Source of the DNA: Streptosporangium album | GTDB taxonomy: Bacteria; Actinomycetota; Actinomycetes; Streptosporangiales; Streptosporangiaceae | Assembly: GCF_014203795.1 (NCBI RefSeq) | Contig: NZ_JACHJU010000001.1 | Coordinates: forward strand, 1,922,001 to 1,986,000 | Reading direction: 5' to 3' | DNA length: 64,000 nt | In this document: in pieces, positions 51,555-61,046 of the stretch | How the letters are laid out: each line of letters begins with the position of its first letter | Numbering within the stretch: position 1 is the stretch's first letter | Notes under the pieces: generated by a model | What the model was told of the DNA's origin: nothing | The model's input: the letters and a program-made list of their open reading frames with translations, nothing else | Databases searched by the model: none | Program-made: the position numbers and the translations under genes

Positions 51555-53816
51555 CTACCGTCCCGCGGGCCCCTGGGGAGCGCCGTCCTGGCCGGGGCCG
51601 GTGCTGGGAGCCCGCTGGGGGATCTCTCCCGGAGGAGGAGACTGGTTCCCGAAGCCGTTGTTCCCCGATCCGGTGCCGCCACCGCCGTCACCGGGGCCGT
51701 TGCCCGTGCCGCCACCGCCGTCTCCGGGGCCGTTGCCCGTGCCGTCGCCGGGCCCGTCGCCGAGACCGTCCGGCGACGGGCCCTGGTCGGGGCCGGTCGT
51801 CCCGTCGGGGGACGGCGTGGGCGTGACGGTGTTCCAGCCGTCACCGGGGCCGGGACCGCGGTTGCCGGAGCGGTAGCCGTCGTCGTAGTAGGTGGAGTAG
51901 CCGTAGTTGGACGGCTCGGCGAACTCCTTGACCGGCTTGCCGGCCATCGCCTCGGTCATGAAGGCGCGCCAGATCTGTGCCGGGTAGGTCCCGCCGTACA
52001 GGGCGCTGCCGTCGACGACCACCGGCTTGTTGTCGTCGCGGAACATGTCGACCGCGGTCGTCAGCTGCGGGGTGAACCCGGCGAACCACACGGCGGCCGA
52101 CTTGTCGGTGGTGCCGGTCTTGCCGGCCACCGGGCGGTCGTAGAGGCGGGCGGCCGACCCGGTGCCTCCCTCGACCACCTGGGTCAGCGCGTAGGTGGCG
52201 TCGATGGCGGTCTGCTCGGTGAAGGCCCGCTCCCCCTTGGCCTTGATCTTGGTGGTCTTCCCGGTGGCGTCGGTGACCGAGCGGATCACGTGAGCCTCGC
52301 GGTGGACGCCTCCGGCGGCGAGCGTGGCGAAGCCGGAGGCGTTCTGCACGGCGCTCACGGACGCGACCCCCAGCGGCAGCGTGGCGAAGGAGCTGTGCGG
52401 GGCGAGCTGGTCGGCGGGGATGCCGGCCTTCTCCGCGGCGCGGACGACCTTGTTGAGGCCGACCTTCTGCCCGAGGTCCACGAACGCGGTGTTCACCGAG
52501 CTCTGGGTGGCCTTGACCAGGTTGATCTCGCCGTAGGAGGTGTCCTCCGAGTTGGGGATGCCCTTGTCGCCCGTGGTGACGTGCAGGGGGGAGTTGCCGT
52601 TCACCCGGGTGTCGAGGCCGAAGCCGTTGTCCAGGGCCGCGGCCAGCGTGTAGGCCTTGAACGTGGAGCCGGCCTGCACCTTGGCCGAGAAGGAGTTGTC
52701 GAACTTGTTGGTGGTGTAGCTGGGGCCGCCGTAGAAGGCGACGACCTCGCCGCTGCGGGGGTCCACGGCGGCCAGGCCGGTGCGGACCTTCTTGGAGGTG
52801 CCCTCGGGCAGGACCGAGGTGACGGCCCGCTGGGCGGCGGCCATCAGGTTCTTGTCGAAGGTCGAGACGACCCTCAGGCCGCCCTGGGTGATGTCCTCGT
52901 CGGTGTATCCCCTGCGCTTGAGCTCGGCCTCCACCTGGTCGAGCATGTAGCCCTCCTGCCCCTTGAGCGTGAAGATCGACCTGGGCTTCTTGAGGGTGGG
53001 GAACGCGGTCGCGGCGGCCTGCTGGGGGGTGATGGCACCCGTCTGCACCATGCCGTCGACCACCGACCTCCAGCGCGCCCTGGCCGCGTCCAGGTCGGCG
53101 CCCCGGGGGTCGGCGAACCGGGACGGCTGCTGGATCACCGCGGCGAGGTAGGCTCCCTCGGCGACGGTCAGCTCGGCGACGTCCTTGTGGAAGTAGGCGT
53201 CGGCCGCGGCCTGGATGCCGTCGGCCCCCCGGCCGTAGTAGATCGTGTTGAGGTACTGCTCCAGCACCCAGTCCTTGGACTCCGACTGGTCCACCTTCAA
53301 GGAGATCATGACCTCCTTGAGCTTGCGGACGACGGAACGCTCCTGGCTGAGGCCGCTGTAGTAGTTACGGACCATCTGCTGGGTGATGGTCGAGCCGCCC
53401 TGGAGCTGCTGGCCGCTGACCGTGGACCACATGGCGCGGAAGGTGCCCGAGACGGAGATTCCCTTGTCCTCGTAGAACGAGCGGTTCTCCGCGGCGATGA
53501 CCGCGTCCCTGACGTGCTCCGGTATCTGCGCCAGGGCCACGCTCTTGCGATTGACCCCCTGCCTGGCCAGCACGGTCTTGCCGTCCCGGTAGTAGATCAC
53601 CGAGCCCTGCGCGGTGGCCCGGGGCTGCGTGCTGTCCGGGATGGGCGTCATGAACCACGCCACCGCGAGAAGACCGACCACCGAGACCACGGCGATGCCG
53701 AAGACGACGAGCGTGATCCGCAGGAGCTTCCTCCTCCCGGGTCTGCCCTTCTGGTCGCCGTTCCCGTCGCCCTGTTGCACGCCCGAACCCCCATCCACTC
53801 CGCATTCACCCCCCAC
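51555..53816 (-). CDS. Bifunctional penicillin-binding protein (class A PBP)
   Basis: A 753-residue cell-wall synthase. Cytoplasmic basic N-terminus, TM helix (LRITLVVFGIAVVSVVGLLA), glycosyltransferase domain with catalytic Glu in VIAAENRSFYEDKGIS and QGGSTITQQMVRNYYSG, then transpeptidase with AGSTFKAYTLAAAL (Ser nucleophile and Lys), SSVNTAF (SxN) and VAGKTGTTDKSAAVWFAG (KTG). The last 120 residues are a Gly/Pro/Asp-rich tail with two copies of GNGPGDGGGGT. Start GTG at 53816, with another GTG six codons later. It polymerises and cross-links peptidoglycan at the outer face of the membrane. Confidence 0.93.
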   Translation of the reverse strand: MGGECGVDGGSGVQQGDGNGDQKGRPGRRKLLRITLVVFGIAVVSVVGLLAVAWFMTPIPDSTQPRATAQGSVIYYRDGKTVLARQGVNRKSVALAQIPEHVRDAVIAAENRSFYEDKGISVSGTFRAMWSTVSGQQLQGGSTITQQMVRNYYSGLSQERSVVRKLKEVMISLKVDQSESKDWVLEQYLNTIYYGRGADGIQAAADAYFHKDVAELTVAEGAYLAAVIQQPSRFADPRGADLDAARARWRSVVDGMVQTGAITPQQAAATAFPTLKKPRSIFTLKGQEGYMLDQVEAELKRRGYTDEDITQGGLRVVSTFDKNLMAAAQRAVTSVLPEGTSKKVRTGLAAVDPRSGEVVAFYGGPSYTTNKFDNSFSAKVQAGSTFKAYTLAAALDNGFGLDTRVNGNSPLHVTTGDKGIPNSEDTSYGEINLVKATQSSVNTAFVDLGQKVGLNKVVRAAEKAGIPADQLAPHSSFATLPLGVASVSAVQNASGFATLAAGGVHREAHVIRSVTDATGKTTKIKAKGERAFTEQTAIDATYALTQVVEGGTGSAARLYDRPVAGKTGTTDKSAAVWFAGFTPQLTTAVDMFRDDNKPVVVDGSALYGGTYPAQIWRAFMTEAMAGKPVKEFAEPSNYGYSTYYDDGYRSGNRGPGPGDGWNTVTPTPSPDGTTGPDQGPSPDGLGDGPGDGTGNGPGDGGGGTGNGPGDGGGGTGSGNNGFGNQSPPPGEIPQRAPSTGPGQDGAPQGPAGR

Positions 53817-53882
53817 GAGCAGTGCGGACCGTAAGGGTAAACGATGGATAACGGTGTCTGAACCCCGCTTGGGATAGTACGG

Positions 53883-54362
53883 CTAGCTCTTCCCCTGGCG
53901 CGGGACATCGGCCACTAAAGGAAGAACCCGGTATGGCACGGGGGTGTCCAGCGCGATCACCGACGAGGTCCGCACCACCCCGTGAACGTCAACGATCAGG
54001 TCAATGACCCTCTGCAGATCGGCATTGCTGCGCGCCACCACCCTGCAGAGCATGTCGTCGCCTCCGGTGATGGTGTGGACCTCCAGCACCTCGGGGATGG
54101 CCGCGAGCTGGTCGGCCACCGGATCGTGCCCGCTGACCTGGCGGATCTGCAGGGTGACGAACGCGGTCACGTCGTATCCGAGCGCCGCGGGGTCGACGTC
54201 GGGGCCGAACCCGGTGATCACTTTCCGGACGGCCAGCCGGTCGAGGCGGGCCTGCACGGTCCCCCGTGCCACACCGAGCCTCCGGGAGCACTCCAGCACA
54301 CCGAGTTTGGGCTCCCCCGCCAGGAGGGCGATGATCCGGGCGTCGAGTTGATCTATCGTCAT
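53883..54362 (-). CDS. Lrp/AsnC-family regulator, likely controlling hppD
   Basis: A 159-residue regulator: HTH in LDARIIALLAGEPKLGVLEC and SRRLGVARGTVQARLDRLAV; RAM ligand domain with GYDVTAFVTLQIRQVSGHDP and ITGGDDMLCRVVARSNADLQ. It is divergent from the 4-hydroxyphenylpyruvate dioxygenase gene with a 102-bp gap that holds AT-rich elements (AGGTAACTG, ACCATAAAAACGG), the usual arrangement of a local HpdR-type activator or repressor of tyrosine breakdown. ATG at 54362. Confidence 0.9.
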   Translation of the reverse strand: MTIDQLDARIIALLAGEPKLGVLECSRRLGVARGTVQARLDRLAVRKVITGFGPDVDPAALGYDVTAFVTLQIRQVSGHDPVADQLAAIPEVLEVHTITGGDDMLCRVVARSNADLQRVIDLIVDVHGVVRTSSVIALDTPVPYRVLPLVADVPRQGKS

Positions 54363-54425
54363 GGTGTACAGAAACTCCCGTGAGGTGCACGATCAGGTAG
54401 ACAGATTGTCCATCTTTCCAGGTAA

Positions 54426-55574
<1,149 letters not shown>

Positions 55575-55668
55575 CCTCTCCCTTCTCCCAAGGCGGTCCT
55601 TGCACAATGGAGGCAACCCGTAACAGCCCTTGGCTTTGCGGGGGTGAGTCTCGGGTGATCACAAGTTC

Positions 55669-56199
55669 ATGGGAACACCACCACCACCGCCGCCACCGCC
55701 GGACGACCGGGGACCGTTTCCCTGGTCCGGCCCGCCTCCGGGGCAGGGCCACGGCGGTGGCGGCCCGCCGCGCACGGGACTCGGCGGGCGCTGGCGGCGC
55801 CTGTTCGCGGGCATCCTCGACATCATCATCGTGGGCGTCATCTCCTCGCCCTTCACCTACCAGAGCTTCACTACCGTCTGGGACACCGGCAAGGACATCT
55901 TCGTCCGGGTGCCTGTCCAGCACACCTTCCTGGCCGCCCTGATCGGCTTCCTCTACTACTGGCTGCTGACCGCCTTCTGGAACGGCCAGACGCTGGGCAA
56001 GAAGCTGTTCGGCCTGCGCGTGGTCGACCGCGGCTGGGGCAGGGTCGGAGTCGGGCAGGCCGCGCTCCGCGAACTGGTGGCATGGGTGTTGTACGCCACC
56101 TGCTGCCTGGGCTGGGTCAACCTCGCGTTCATCCTTTTCACCAAAGACAAACAGGCCGTTCACGACATCGCAGCCGGGACATTGGTCGTAGATACCTGA
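55669..56199 (+). CDS. RDD-family membrane protein
   Basis: A 176-residue protein with a Pro/Gly-rich cytoplasmic N-terminus including a run of eight prolines, and an RDD domain of three helices: RWRRLFAGILDIIIVGVISS (the R and D of the RDD motif), TFLAALIGFLYYWLLTAFWN, GQTLGKKLFGLRVVDRGWG, and TKDKQAVHDIAAGTLVVDT (second D motif). RDD proteins are small membrane proteins sometimes involved in ion or compatible-solute homeostasis; the role here is unknown. ATG at 55669; no strong ribosome site visible. Confidence 0.88.
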   Translation: MGTPPPPPPPPDDRGPFPWSGPPPGQGHGGGGPPRTGLGGRWRRLFAGILDIIIVGVISSPFTYQSFTTVWDTGKDIFVRVPVQHTFLAALIGFLYYWLLTAFWNGQTLGKKLFGLRVVDRGWGRVGVGQAALRELVAWVLYATCCLGWVNLAFILFTKDKQAVHDIAAGTLVVDT

Positions 56200-56283
56200 T
56201 TCCCCCAGGTCACATGCCGTGCTCGCGTAGTCTGCGAGGCAGGTGGCCCGGCACGGCCGGGCCCGGAAGGGGGACTTGAGGGC

Positions 56284-57738
56284 ATGGCGTCCGGTCGGCG
56301 GGCTATCGCGGCAACCGCCACTTTTCTCGGCATACTCGGCACGGTCGCCTGCTCGGCATCGAGCGGCGAGAGCGTCTCATCCGGAAGCTCGGCGTTCTCG
56401 AGCGCCCTGGACGCCGGCCCGGAACGGGCCTCGGACAGGGTGGGCGCCCCCGGAATCGGTGATTCCGACTTCCCCACCGACGGCAACGGCGGCTACGACG
56501 TCGACCACTACCGGCTGAAAATCGACTACGACCCCGCCTCCAGGCGCCTTTCCGGCGTGACCGGGATCGAGGCGCGGGCCACCCAGGGCCTGACCAGGTT
56601 CAACCTGGACCTGAAGGGGTTCGAGGTCAGCCGGATCACCGTGAACGGCAGCGCCGCGACGTTCGAGCGCGCCGAGGACGAGCTCACCGTGATCCCGGCC
56701 AAGCCGATCTCCGACAGGGCCGCGTTCACCGTCACCGTCGTCTACGCCGGGGAGCCCCAGCCGGTCAGAGGCTCCACCAACCTCGGCACCTACGGGTTCA
56801 TCCCGACCGAGGACGGCGCGTTCGTCGCGTGCCAGCCCAACGGCGCCAAGACCTGGTTCCCGGGCAACGACCACCCGGCGGACAAGGCACGCTACGACTT
56901 CGAGATCACCGTCCCCGCGGGGCTGACCGCGCTGGCCAACGGCGAGCTCGTCGGCGAGCCGAAGAGCGCCGGCGGCAAGACGACCTTCGTCTGGCGGGAG
57001 AGCCACCCGATGGTGAGCTATCTGGCCACCGCGACGCTGGGCAGGTTCGAGCTGCGCCGGGGCACGACCGCCGCCGGGATCCAGAACCTGGCGGCCGTGG
57101 ACCCGCGCTACCACAGCGCGCTCGACAGCCTCTACACGCAGTCGGGGAAGATCACCGACTACTGGAGCACGGTGTTCGGCCCCTACCCGTTCTCCTCCAC
57201 CGGCGGCGTGATCGACAACTTCTCCGCGGGCTACGCGCTGGAGAACCAGACCAAGCCCCAGTACGGCGGGTTCGACCCGGAGGGCAGCACCATCGCCCAC
57301 GAGCTGGCCCACCAGTGGTTCGGTGACAGCCTGAGCATCAGGCGCTGGAAGGACCTCTGGCTCAACGAGGGCTTCGCGACCTACGCCGAGTGGCTGTGGA
57401 CCGAGCACGAGGGCGGAGCCACCGTCGAGAAGACCTTCCGCAGCCACTACGCGGCCGGCCCCGACGCCCCCATCTGGAAGTACGCACCCGGCCGCGCCAA
57501 GCCGGCGGACCTGTTCAACGACTCCGTCTACACCCGCGGCGGCATGACGCTGCACGCGCTCAGGCAGCGGATCGGCGACCCGGTGTTCTTCAAACTGCTG
57601 AAGACCTGGGTCGCCCAGCACAAGTACGGATACGTGACGACGGACGAGTTCGTGACGCTGGCCGAGAAGCTCTCCGGCAAGCAGCTCGACTCGCTCTTCG
57701 ACGCCTGGCTGTTCACGGAGAAGAAGCCGGCCGCCTGA
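56284..57738 (+). CDS. M1-family metallopeptidase, probable lipoprotein
   Basis: A 484-residue Zn aminopeptidase-like protein. The signal sequence (RRAIAATATFLGILGTVAC) ends in a lipobox-like TVAC, a slightly unusual form. The catalytic domain contains the exopeptidase region FSAGYALENQTKPQYGG, zinc motif His339-Glu340 and His343 in HELAHQWFGDSL, and Glu362 in LNEGFATYAEWLW. The usual C-terminal helical domain of long M1 enzymes is missing, as in other actinomycete short forms of about 450-500 residues. It is probably anchored outside the membrane and trims peptides. ATG at 56284 with GGAAGGGGGACTTGAGGGC upstream. Confidence 0.9.
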   Translation: MASGRRAIAATATFLGILGTVACSASSGESVSSGSSAFSSALDAGPERASDRVGAPGIGDSDFPTDGNGGYDVDHYRLKIDYDPASRRLSGVTGIEARATQGLTRFNLDLKGFEVSRITVNGSAATFERAEDELTVIPAKPISDRAAFTVTVVYAGEPQPVRGSTNLGTYGFIPTEDGAFVACQPNGAKTWFPGNDHPADKARYDFEITVPAGLTALANGELVGEPKSAGGKTTFVWRESHPMVSYLATATLGRFELRRGTTAAGIQNLAAVDPRYHSALDSLYTQSGKITDYWSTVFGPYPFSSTGGVIDNFSAGYALENQTKPQYGGFDPEGSTIAHELAHQWFGDSLSIRRWKDLWLNEGFATYAEWLWTEHEGGATVEKTFRSHYAAGPDAPIWKYAPGRAKPADLFNDSVYTRGGMTLHALRQRIGDPVFFKLLKTWVAQHKYGYVTTDEFVTLAEKLSGKQLDSLFDAWLFTEKKPAA

Positions 57739-57804
57739 CGGCGCCTTTCCCCGTATGACGGGCTGGGCGCCCATCGGAGGAAGTTTCCGGAAGCGCTCCG
57801 GTTG

Positions 57805-57831
57805 ACCATACTTCGCCCAGCGAAGTATGGT
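57805..57831 (+). promoter_or_regulatory. PadR autoregulatory operator in a leaderless-type promoter
   Basis: ACCATACTTCGC at 57805-57816 and GCGAAGTATGGT at 57820-57831 form a perfect 12-bp inverted repeat with a 3-base spacer. TTGACC at 57802-57807 and TATGGT at 57826-57831 are spaced 18 bp and look like -35 and -10, so the palindrome fills the promoter spacer. The ATG of padR is 8 bp beyond the -10, so transcription would begin at or near the start codon, giving a leaderless mRNA. Confidence 0.7.
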
Positions 57832-57838
57832 CTTCCGC

Positions 57839-58180
57839 ATGGCTAAAGGATCACCTGCGGTCAGTGAGCCGACCTACTTCATCCTCGCCTCGCTGCTCGA
57901 CGGCCCTCTGCACGGGCACGGGATCATCAAGCAGACCCTGGAACTCTCGGAGAACAGGGTGCGGCTGCCGGTCGGCACGCTCTACGGCGCGCTCGACCGG
58001 CTGGCCGCAGGCGGGCTGATCTCCGTGGACCGCGAGGAGGTCGTCGACGGCCGGCCGCGGCGGTATTTCCAGCTCACCGACCAGGGACGGCATCTGGTGT
58101 CGGCCGAGGCCCTGCGCATGCAGCAGGCCGCCTCGGTCGTGACCAGCCGGATCCTGCGCCCCGGATCGGCGTTCTCGTGA
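57839..58180 (+). CDS. PadR-family transcriptional regulator
   Basis: A 113-residue winged-helix repressor: FILASLLDGPLHGHGIIKQT, LPVGTLYGALDRLAAGGLIS recognition helix, VVDGRPRRYFQLTDQGRHLV wing, and a short dimer helix at the end. ATG at 57839 is preferred, since the ATG at 57827 lies inside the operator palindrome. The downstream membrane protein gene overlaps its stop as GTGA, so it controls a two-gene unit, probably repressing it until an unknown ligand appears. Confidence 0.88.
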   Translation: MAKGSPAVSEPTYFILASLLDGPLHGHGIIKQTLELSENRVRLPVGTLYGALDRLAAGGLISVDREEVVDGRPRRYFQLTDQGRHLVSAEALRMQQAASVVTSRILRPGSAFS

Positions 58181-59109
58181 CCGTCGCGACGGAACACCGC
58201 GCCGCTACAGGGGTCGGCACGGGGGTTCTGGAGCGACGGTACCGGCGGCTGCTGCTGGGCTATCCCCGCGCCTACCGCTCCGGGTACGGCGGCGAGCTCA
58301 TCGCCACCCTGCTCGACACCGCCGAGCCGGGGCGCACCCTGCCCTCGCTCCGCGAGTCCCTGGCCCTGGTCGTCGGCGGGCTGCGGACGAGAGTGATCTA
58401 CTCGACGGAACGGCCCGCCTGGATCGACGGGGTCCACCTCGGGGTCCTGGCGCTGTCGATCGCCCAGCTGGCGATGCTGGTGCCGTACGCGGCCACCATC
58501 CCGCTCTGGGCGGGGCTGTCGGCGCTCGCCGTCGCGCTGATCATGCGCGGGCGGGTACGGCTCGCGCTGCCGGTCGTGGCACTGGTCGCGGTGAAGGTCT
58601 GCTCGATCACGCTCGGCCAGACCTGGCTGGACCGGACCCTGCTGCCCGTCGATCCCGACCGGTTCTGGGACGGCGGAGCGCTCTACGGGGGTGGCGGCCC
58701 GGTGGCACCGATGATCGGCTACGCGGTGGTCGTCCTCGGCCTGCTGGTGCTGGCCGCCCGCGGGGGGCGGCTCGGCAGACGCTCCTGGTTCTGGCTGCCG
58801 GCGGCCCCGCTGCTCACCGGCGCGGACCCCGCGGGGCTGGACTTCTCCACGGGCGCCGGGCCGCACACCATGGCCAGGGTCGGCCTGGAGATCGGGGTGC
58901 TCCTGCTCGCCGTCTGGGCCGGTCACGTGGCGCAGGACCCGCGCTGGGCGACGGCCGCCGGCGTCTACCTGGTGCCGGTGCTGGCGATGTACGCCGAGAG
59001 CCTCGGCGCCCACTCGGAGCGGGACCTGGCCCATCTGGCCGCCCTCATCTTCCTCACCGCACTCGCGGCGGTCATGCCGTACCGCGCGAAACGGCACGTC
59101 GTCCTCTAA
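58177..59109 (+). CDS. Membrane protein partner of PadR, 310 residues
   Basis: An integral membrane protein with about eight helices after a short N-terminal helix-loop segment (RRYRRLLLGYPRAYRSGYGG, a start commonly seen in proteins following padR in actinomycetes). Helices include GVLALSIAQLAMLVPYAATI, LALPVVALVAVKVCSITLG and AVVVLGLLVLAARG. Starts at GTG 58177 overlapping the padR stop. The function is unknown; such pairs are thought to respond to membrane or drug stress, which remains inference. Confidence 0.8.
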   Translation: MTVATEHRAATGVGTGVLERRYRRLLLGYPRAYRSGYGGELIATLLDTAEPGRTLPSLRESLALVVGGLRTRVIYSTERPAWIDGVHLGVLALSIAQLAMLVPYAATIPLWAGLSALAVALIMRGRVRLALPVVALVAVKVCSITLGQTWLDRTLLPVDPDRFWDGGALYGGGGPVAPMIGYAVVVLGLLVLAARGGRLGRRSWFWLPAAPLLTGADPAGLDFSTGAGPHTMARVGLEIGVLLLAVWAGHVAQDPRWATAAGVYLVPVLAMYAESLGAHSERDLAHLAALIFLTALAAVMPYRAKRHVVL

Positions 59110-59187
59110 CTCCTGTAACTCCTCCTCGCGACAGGCGGCGCCACCGCCTCTCCCGAGCATGCCCGCACATCGAAACGGGGTCACCCA

Positions 59188-60081
59188 GTGTCACGAGTTC
59201 TCACCGCCATGCCCGCGGCCGCCCTGGCCGTCGCGGTACTCACCGGCTGCGGCGCGGATCCGGCGCCGGCCGCCGCACCCGCCGCCACGGACAAGGCGCC
59301 CGCGTCCGCCGACCCGCAGGGCAAACGCCGCCAGATGGAGGCGATGCGCGCCGACTGCATGAAGGGGAAGGGCTTCAAGTACGAGCCGTACGTCCCTCCT
59401 CCGGCGAAGGTGTCCGAGGAGTCGCGCCGGGAGTGGACCGGCGACTACGCGACGATGCGTGAGCAGCGTGAGCGGCGTGGCTTCAGGATCTACTTCCCCT
59501 TCGTCCACCCCGAGGATCCCGAGGACGGTATCGGCACAGTCGATCCCAACCCCAACGACGCGCTCGCAGGATCTCTCTCCAGAACCCAGTACAGGGCATG
59601 GGACGCCGCTGACGGAGCCTGCTACGCGGAGGCGTTCACGGAGCTCACCGGCAAGACCGTCACGTCCAAGGACGATGTCTTCACGCAGGCGGAGAACATG
59701 TACCTCCGCACCACGAGCCGCGAACTCGACGGCGATCCCCGGATGATCGAGTTGGCCACCGCCTTCGGTACCTGCCTCAAGGGCAAGGGTTATCCGGTGC
59801 CCTCGCTCAAGCCGACCGCGTTGAACTTCAGCAGCCGGGAAAGGCTTGAGAAGCAGCGCGGGGACGTGATCGCCGGGCGGGTGAAGCAGGACCCGGAGGA
59901 CACCGGCTTCAGAAGGTTGACGCCCCAAGAGGCGAAACCGTACCTGGTGAAGGAGATCAAGGTGTCCCTCGACGACCTGGAGTGCGGCAAGGACTTCTAC
60001 GCCGCGTTCCTGCCCAGATATGAGGCGCTCCGCCAGAAGGCCTATCGGGAGTTCGGCGAAGACGACGGGCTGTGGTCGTGA
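59188..60081 (+). CDS. Lipoprotein A of a tandem paralogous trio
   Basis: A 297-residue secreted lipoprotein of no recognised family. GTG at 59188; signal peptide with lipobox AVLTGC (Cys about 19), an Ala/Pro-rich linker, then a mainly helical domain with conserved MEAMRADCMKGKGFKYEPYV, TFGTCL-like ATAFGTCLKGKGYPV, and DDLECGKDFYAAF near the end. These Cys-containing repeats (DCMKGKGF and TCLKGKGYPV) look alike, suggesting an internal duplication or disulfide-paired core. It starts an array of three paralogues upstream of a membrane-fusion/ABC export unit. Confidence 0.75.
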   Translation: MSRVLTAMPAAALAVAVLTGCGADPAPAAAPAATDKAPASADPQGKRRQMEAMRADCMKGKGFKYEPYVPPPAKVSEESRREWTGDYATMREQRERRGFRIYFPFVHPEDPEDGIGTVDPNPNDALAGSLSRTQYRAWDAADGACYAEAFTELTGKTVTSKDDVFTQAENMYLRTTSRELDGDPRMIELATAFGTCLKGKGYPVPSLKPTALNFSSRERLEKQRGDVIAGRVKQDPEDTGFRRLTPQEAKPYLVKEIKVSLDDLECGKDFYAAFLPRYEALRQKAYREFGEDDGLWS

Positions 60082-60152
60082 GGCCCGCGGGGATGAGCCG
60101 GTCGCACCTGGCCCGCAGCGGACACGTCCACACCCAGAGACAGGATCACACG

Positions 60153-61046
60153 ATGTCACGACTTCTCACCGCCATGCCCGCGGCCGCCCTGGCCGTCGCG
60201 GTACTCACCGGCTGCGGCGCGGATCCGGCGCCGGCCGCCGCACCCGCCGCCACGGACAAGGCGCCCGCGTCCGCCGACCCGCAGGGCAAACGCCGCCAGA
60301 TGGAGGCGATGCGCGCCGACTGCATGAAGGGGAAAGGCTTCAAGTACACGGCGAATGTGCCCGGGCCAAGGAAGATACCGGCGGAGGAGCTCCAGGCTCG
60401 GACCGGCGACTACGACGCGATGAGGAAGGATCGCGAAAAGCGAGGTTTCGGGGTCTTCTCGGGCTACGTCTACTCTGAGCCCACTATCAGGCAGATGTTC
60501 GACGGCAACCCCAACACGTCGATCCTCAAGGCGCTCTCGGAGACCCAGCAGAAGGCCTGGGACACGGCGGACCAGACCTGCTACGGGGCGGCGTTCTCGA
60601 AGTTCACCGGCAAGAAGGTCACCTCGTCGATGGACGCCCTCGCCCAGATGAGCGAGAAGTCCAAGGAACTCAGAGGCCGCGAGCTCGACGGCGACGGCGA
60701 GCTCATCAAGCTCGCGCAGGCCTTCGGCGACTGCCTCAAGGGCAAGGGTCACCGGGTCACCTCGCTCAAGCCGACCGCGATCGCCCGGGCCGGCCAGGAC
60801 AGGTTCCAGGCCGAGGTCGAAAAGCTCGGGGCCGAGCAGCACCCGGGTGAGAAGAGCCCCGGGTTCTTCCCACCCGAACTGACGCCCGACCAGGCCAGGC
60901 CGTACCTGACGAGGGAGATCAAGGGCGCGCTGGAGGATCTGGAGTGCGGCAAGGACTTCTACGCCGTCTACCAGCCCAAGCAGTGGGAGGTGGCCGAGAA
61001 GGTCGACGCGGAGTTCGGGGTGAAGGAAGGGTTGTTCGGCGAATGA
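60153..61046 (+). CDS. Lipoprotein B of a tandem paralogous trio
   Basis: A 297-residue paralogue of lipoprotein A. The first 65 residues are almost identical to those of A, including the lipobox AVLTGC and MEAMRADCMKGKGFKY, while the rest has diverged (RKIPAEELQARTGDYDAMRK; DCLKGKGHRVTSLKPTAIAR; DDLECGKDFYAVYQ replaced by EDLECGKDFYAVYQPKQW). ATG at 60153; the frame extends upstream to 60072 but the signal peptide begins here. The next paralogue overlaps its stop as ATGA. Function unknown. Confidence 0.75.
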   Translation: MSRLLTAMPAAALAVAVLTGCGADPAPAAAPAATDKAPASADPQGKRRQMEAMRADCMKGKGFKYTANVPGPRKIPAEELQARTGDYDAMRKDREKRGFGVFSGYVYSEPTIRQMFDGNPNTSILKALSETQQKAWDTADQTCYGAAFSKFTGKKVTSSMDALAQMSEKSKELRGRELDGDGELIKLAQAFGDCLKGKGHRVTSLKPTAIARAGQDRFQAEVEKLGAEQHPGEKSPGFFPPELTPDQARPYLTREIKGALEDLECGKDFYAVYQPKQWEVAEKVDAEFGVKEGLFGE

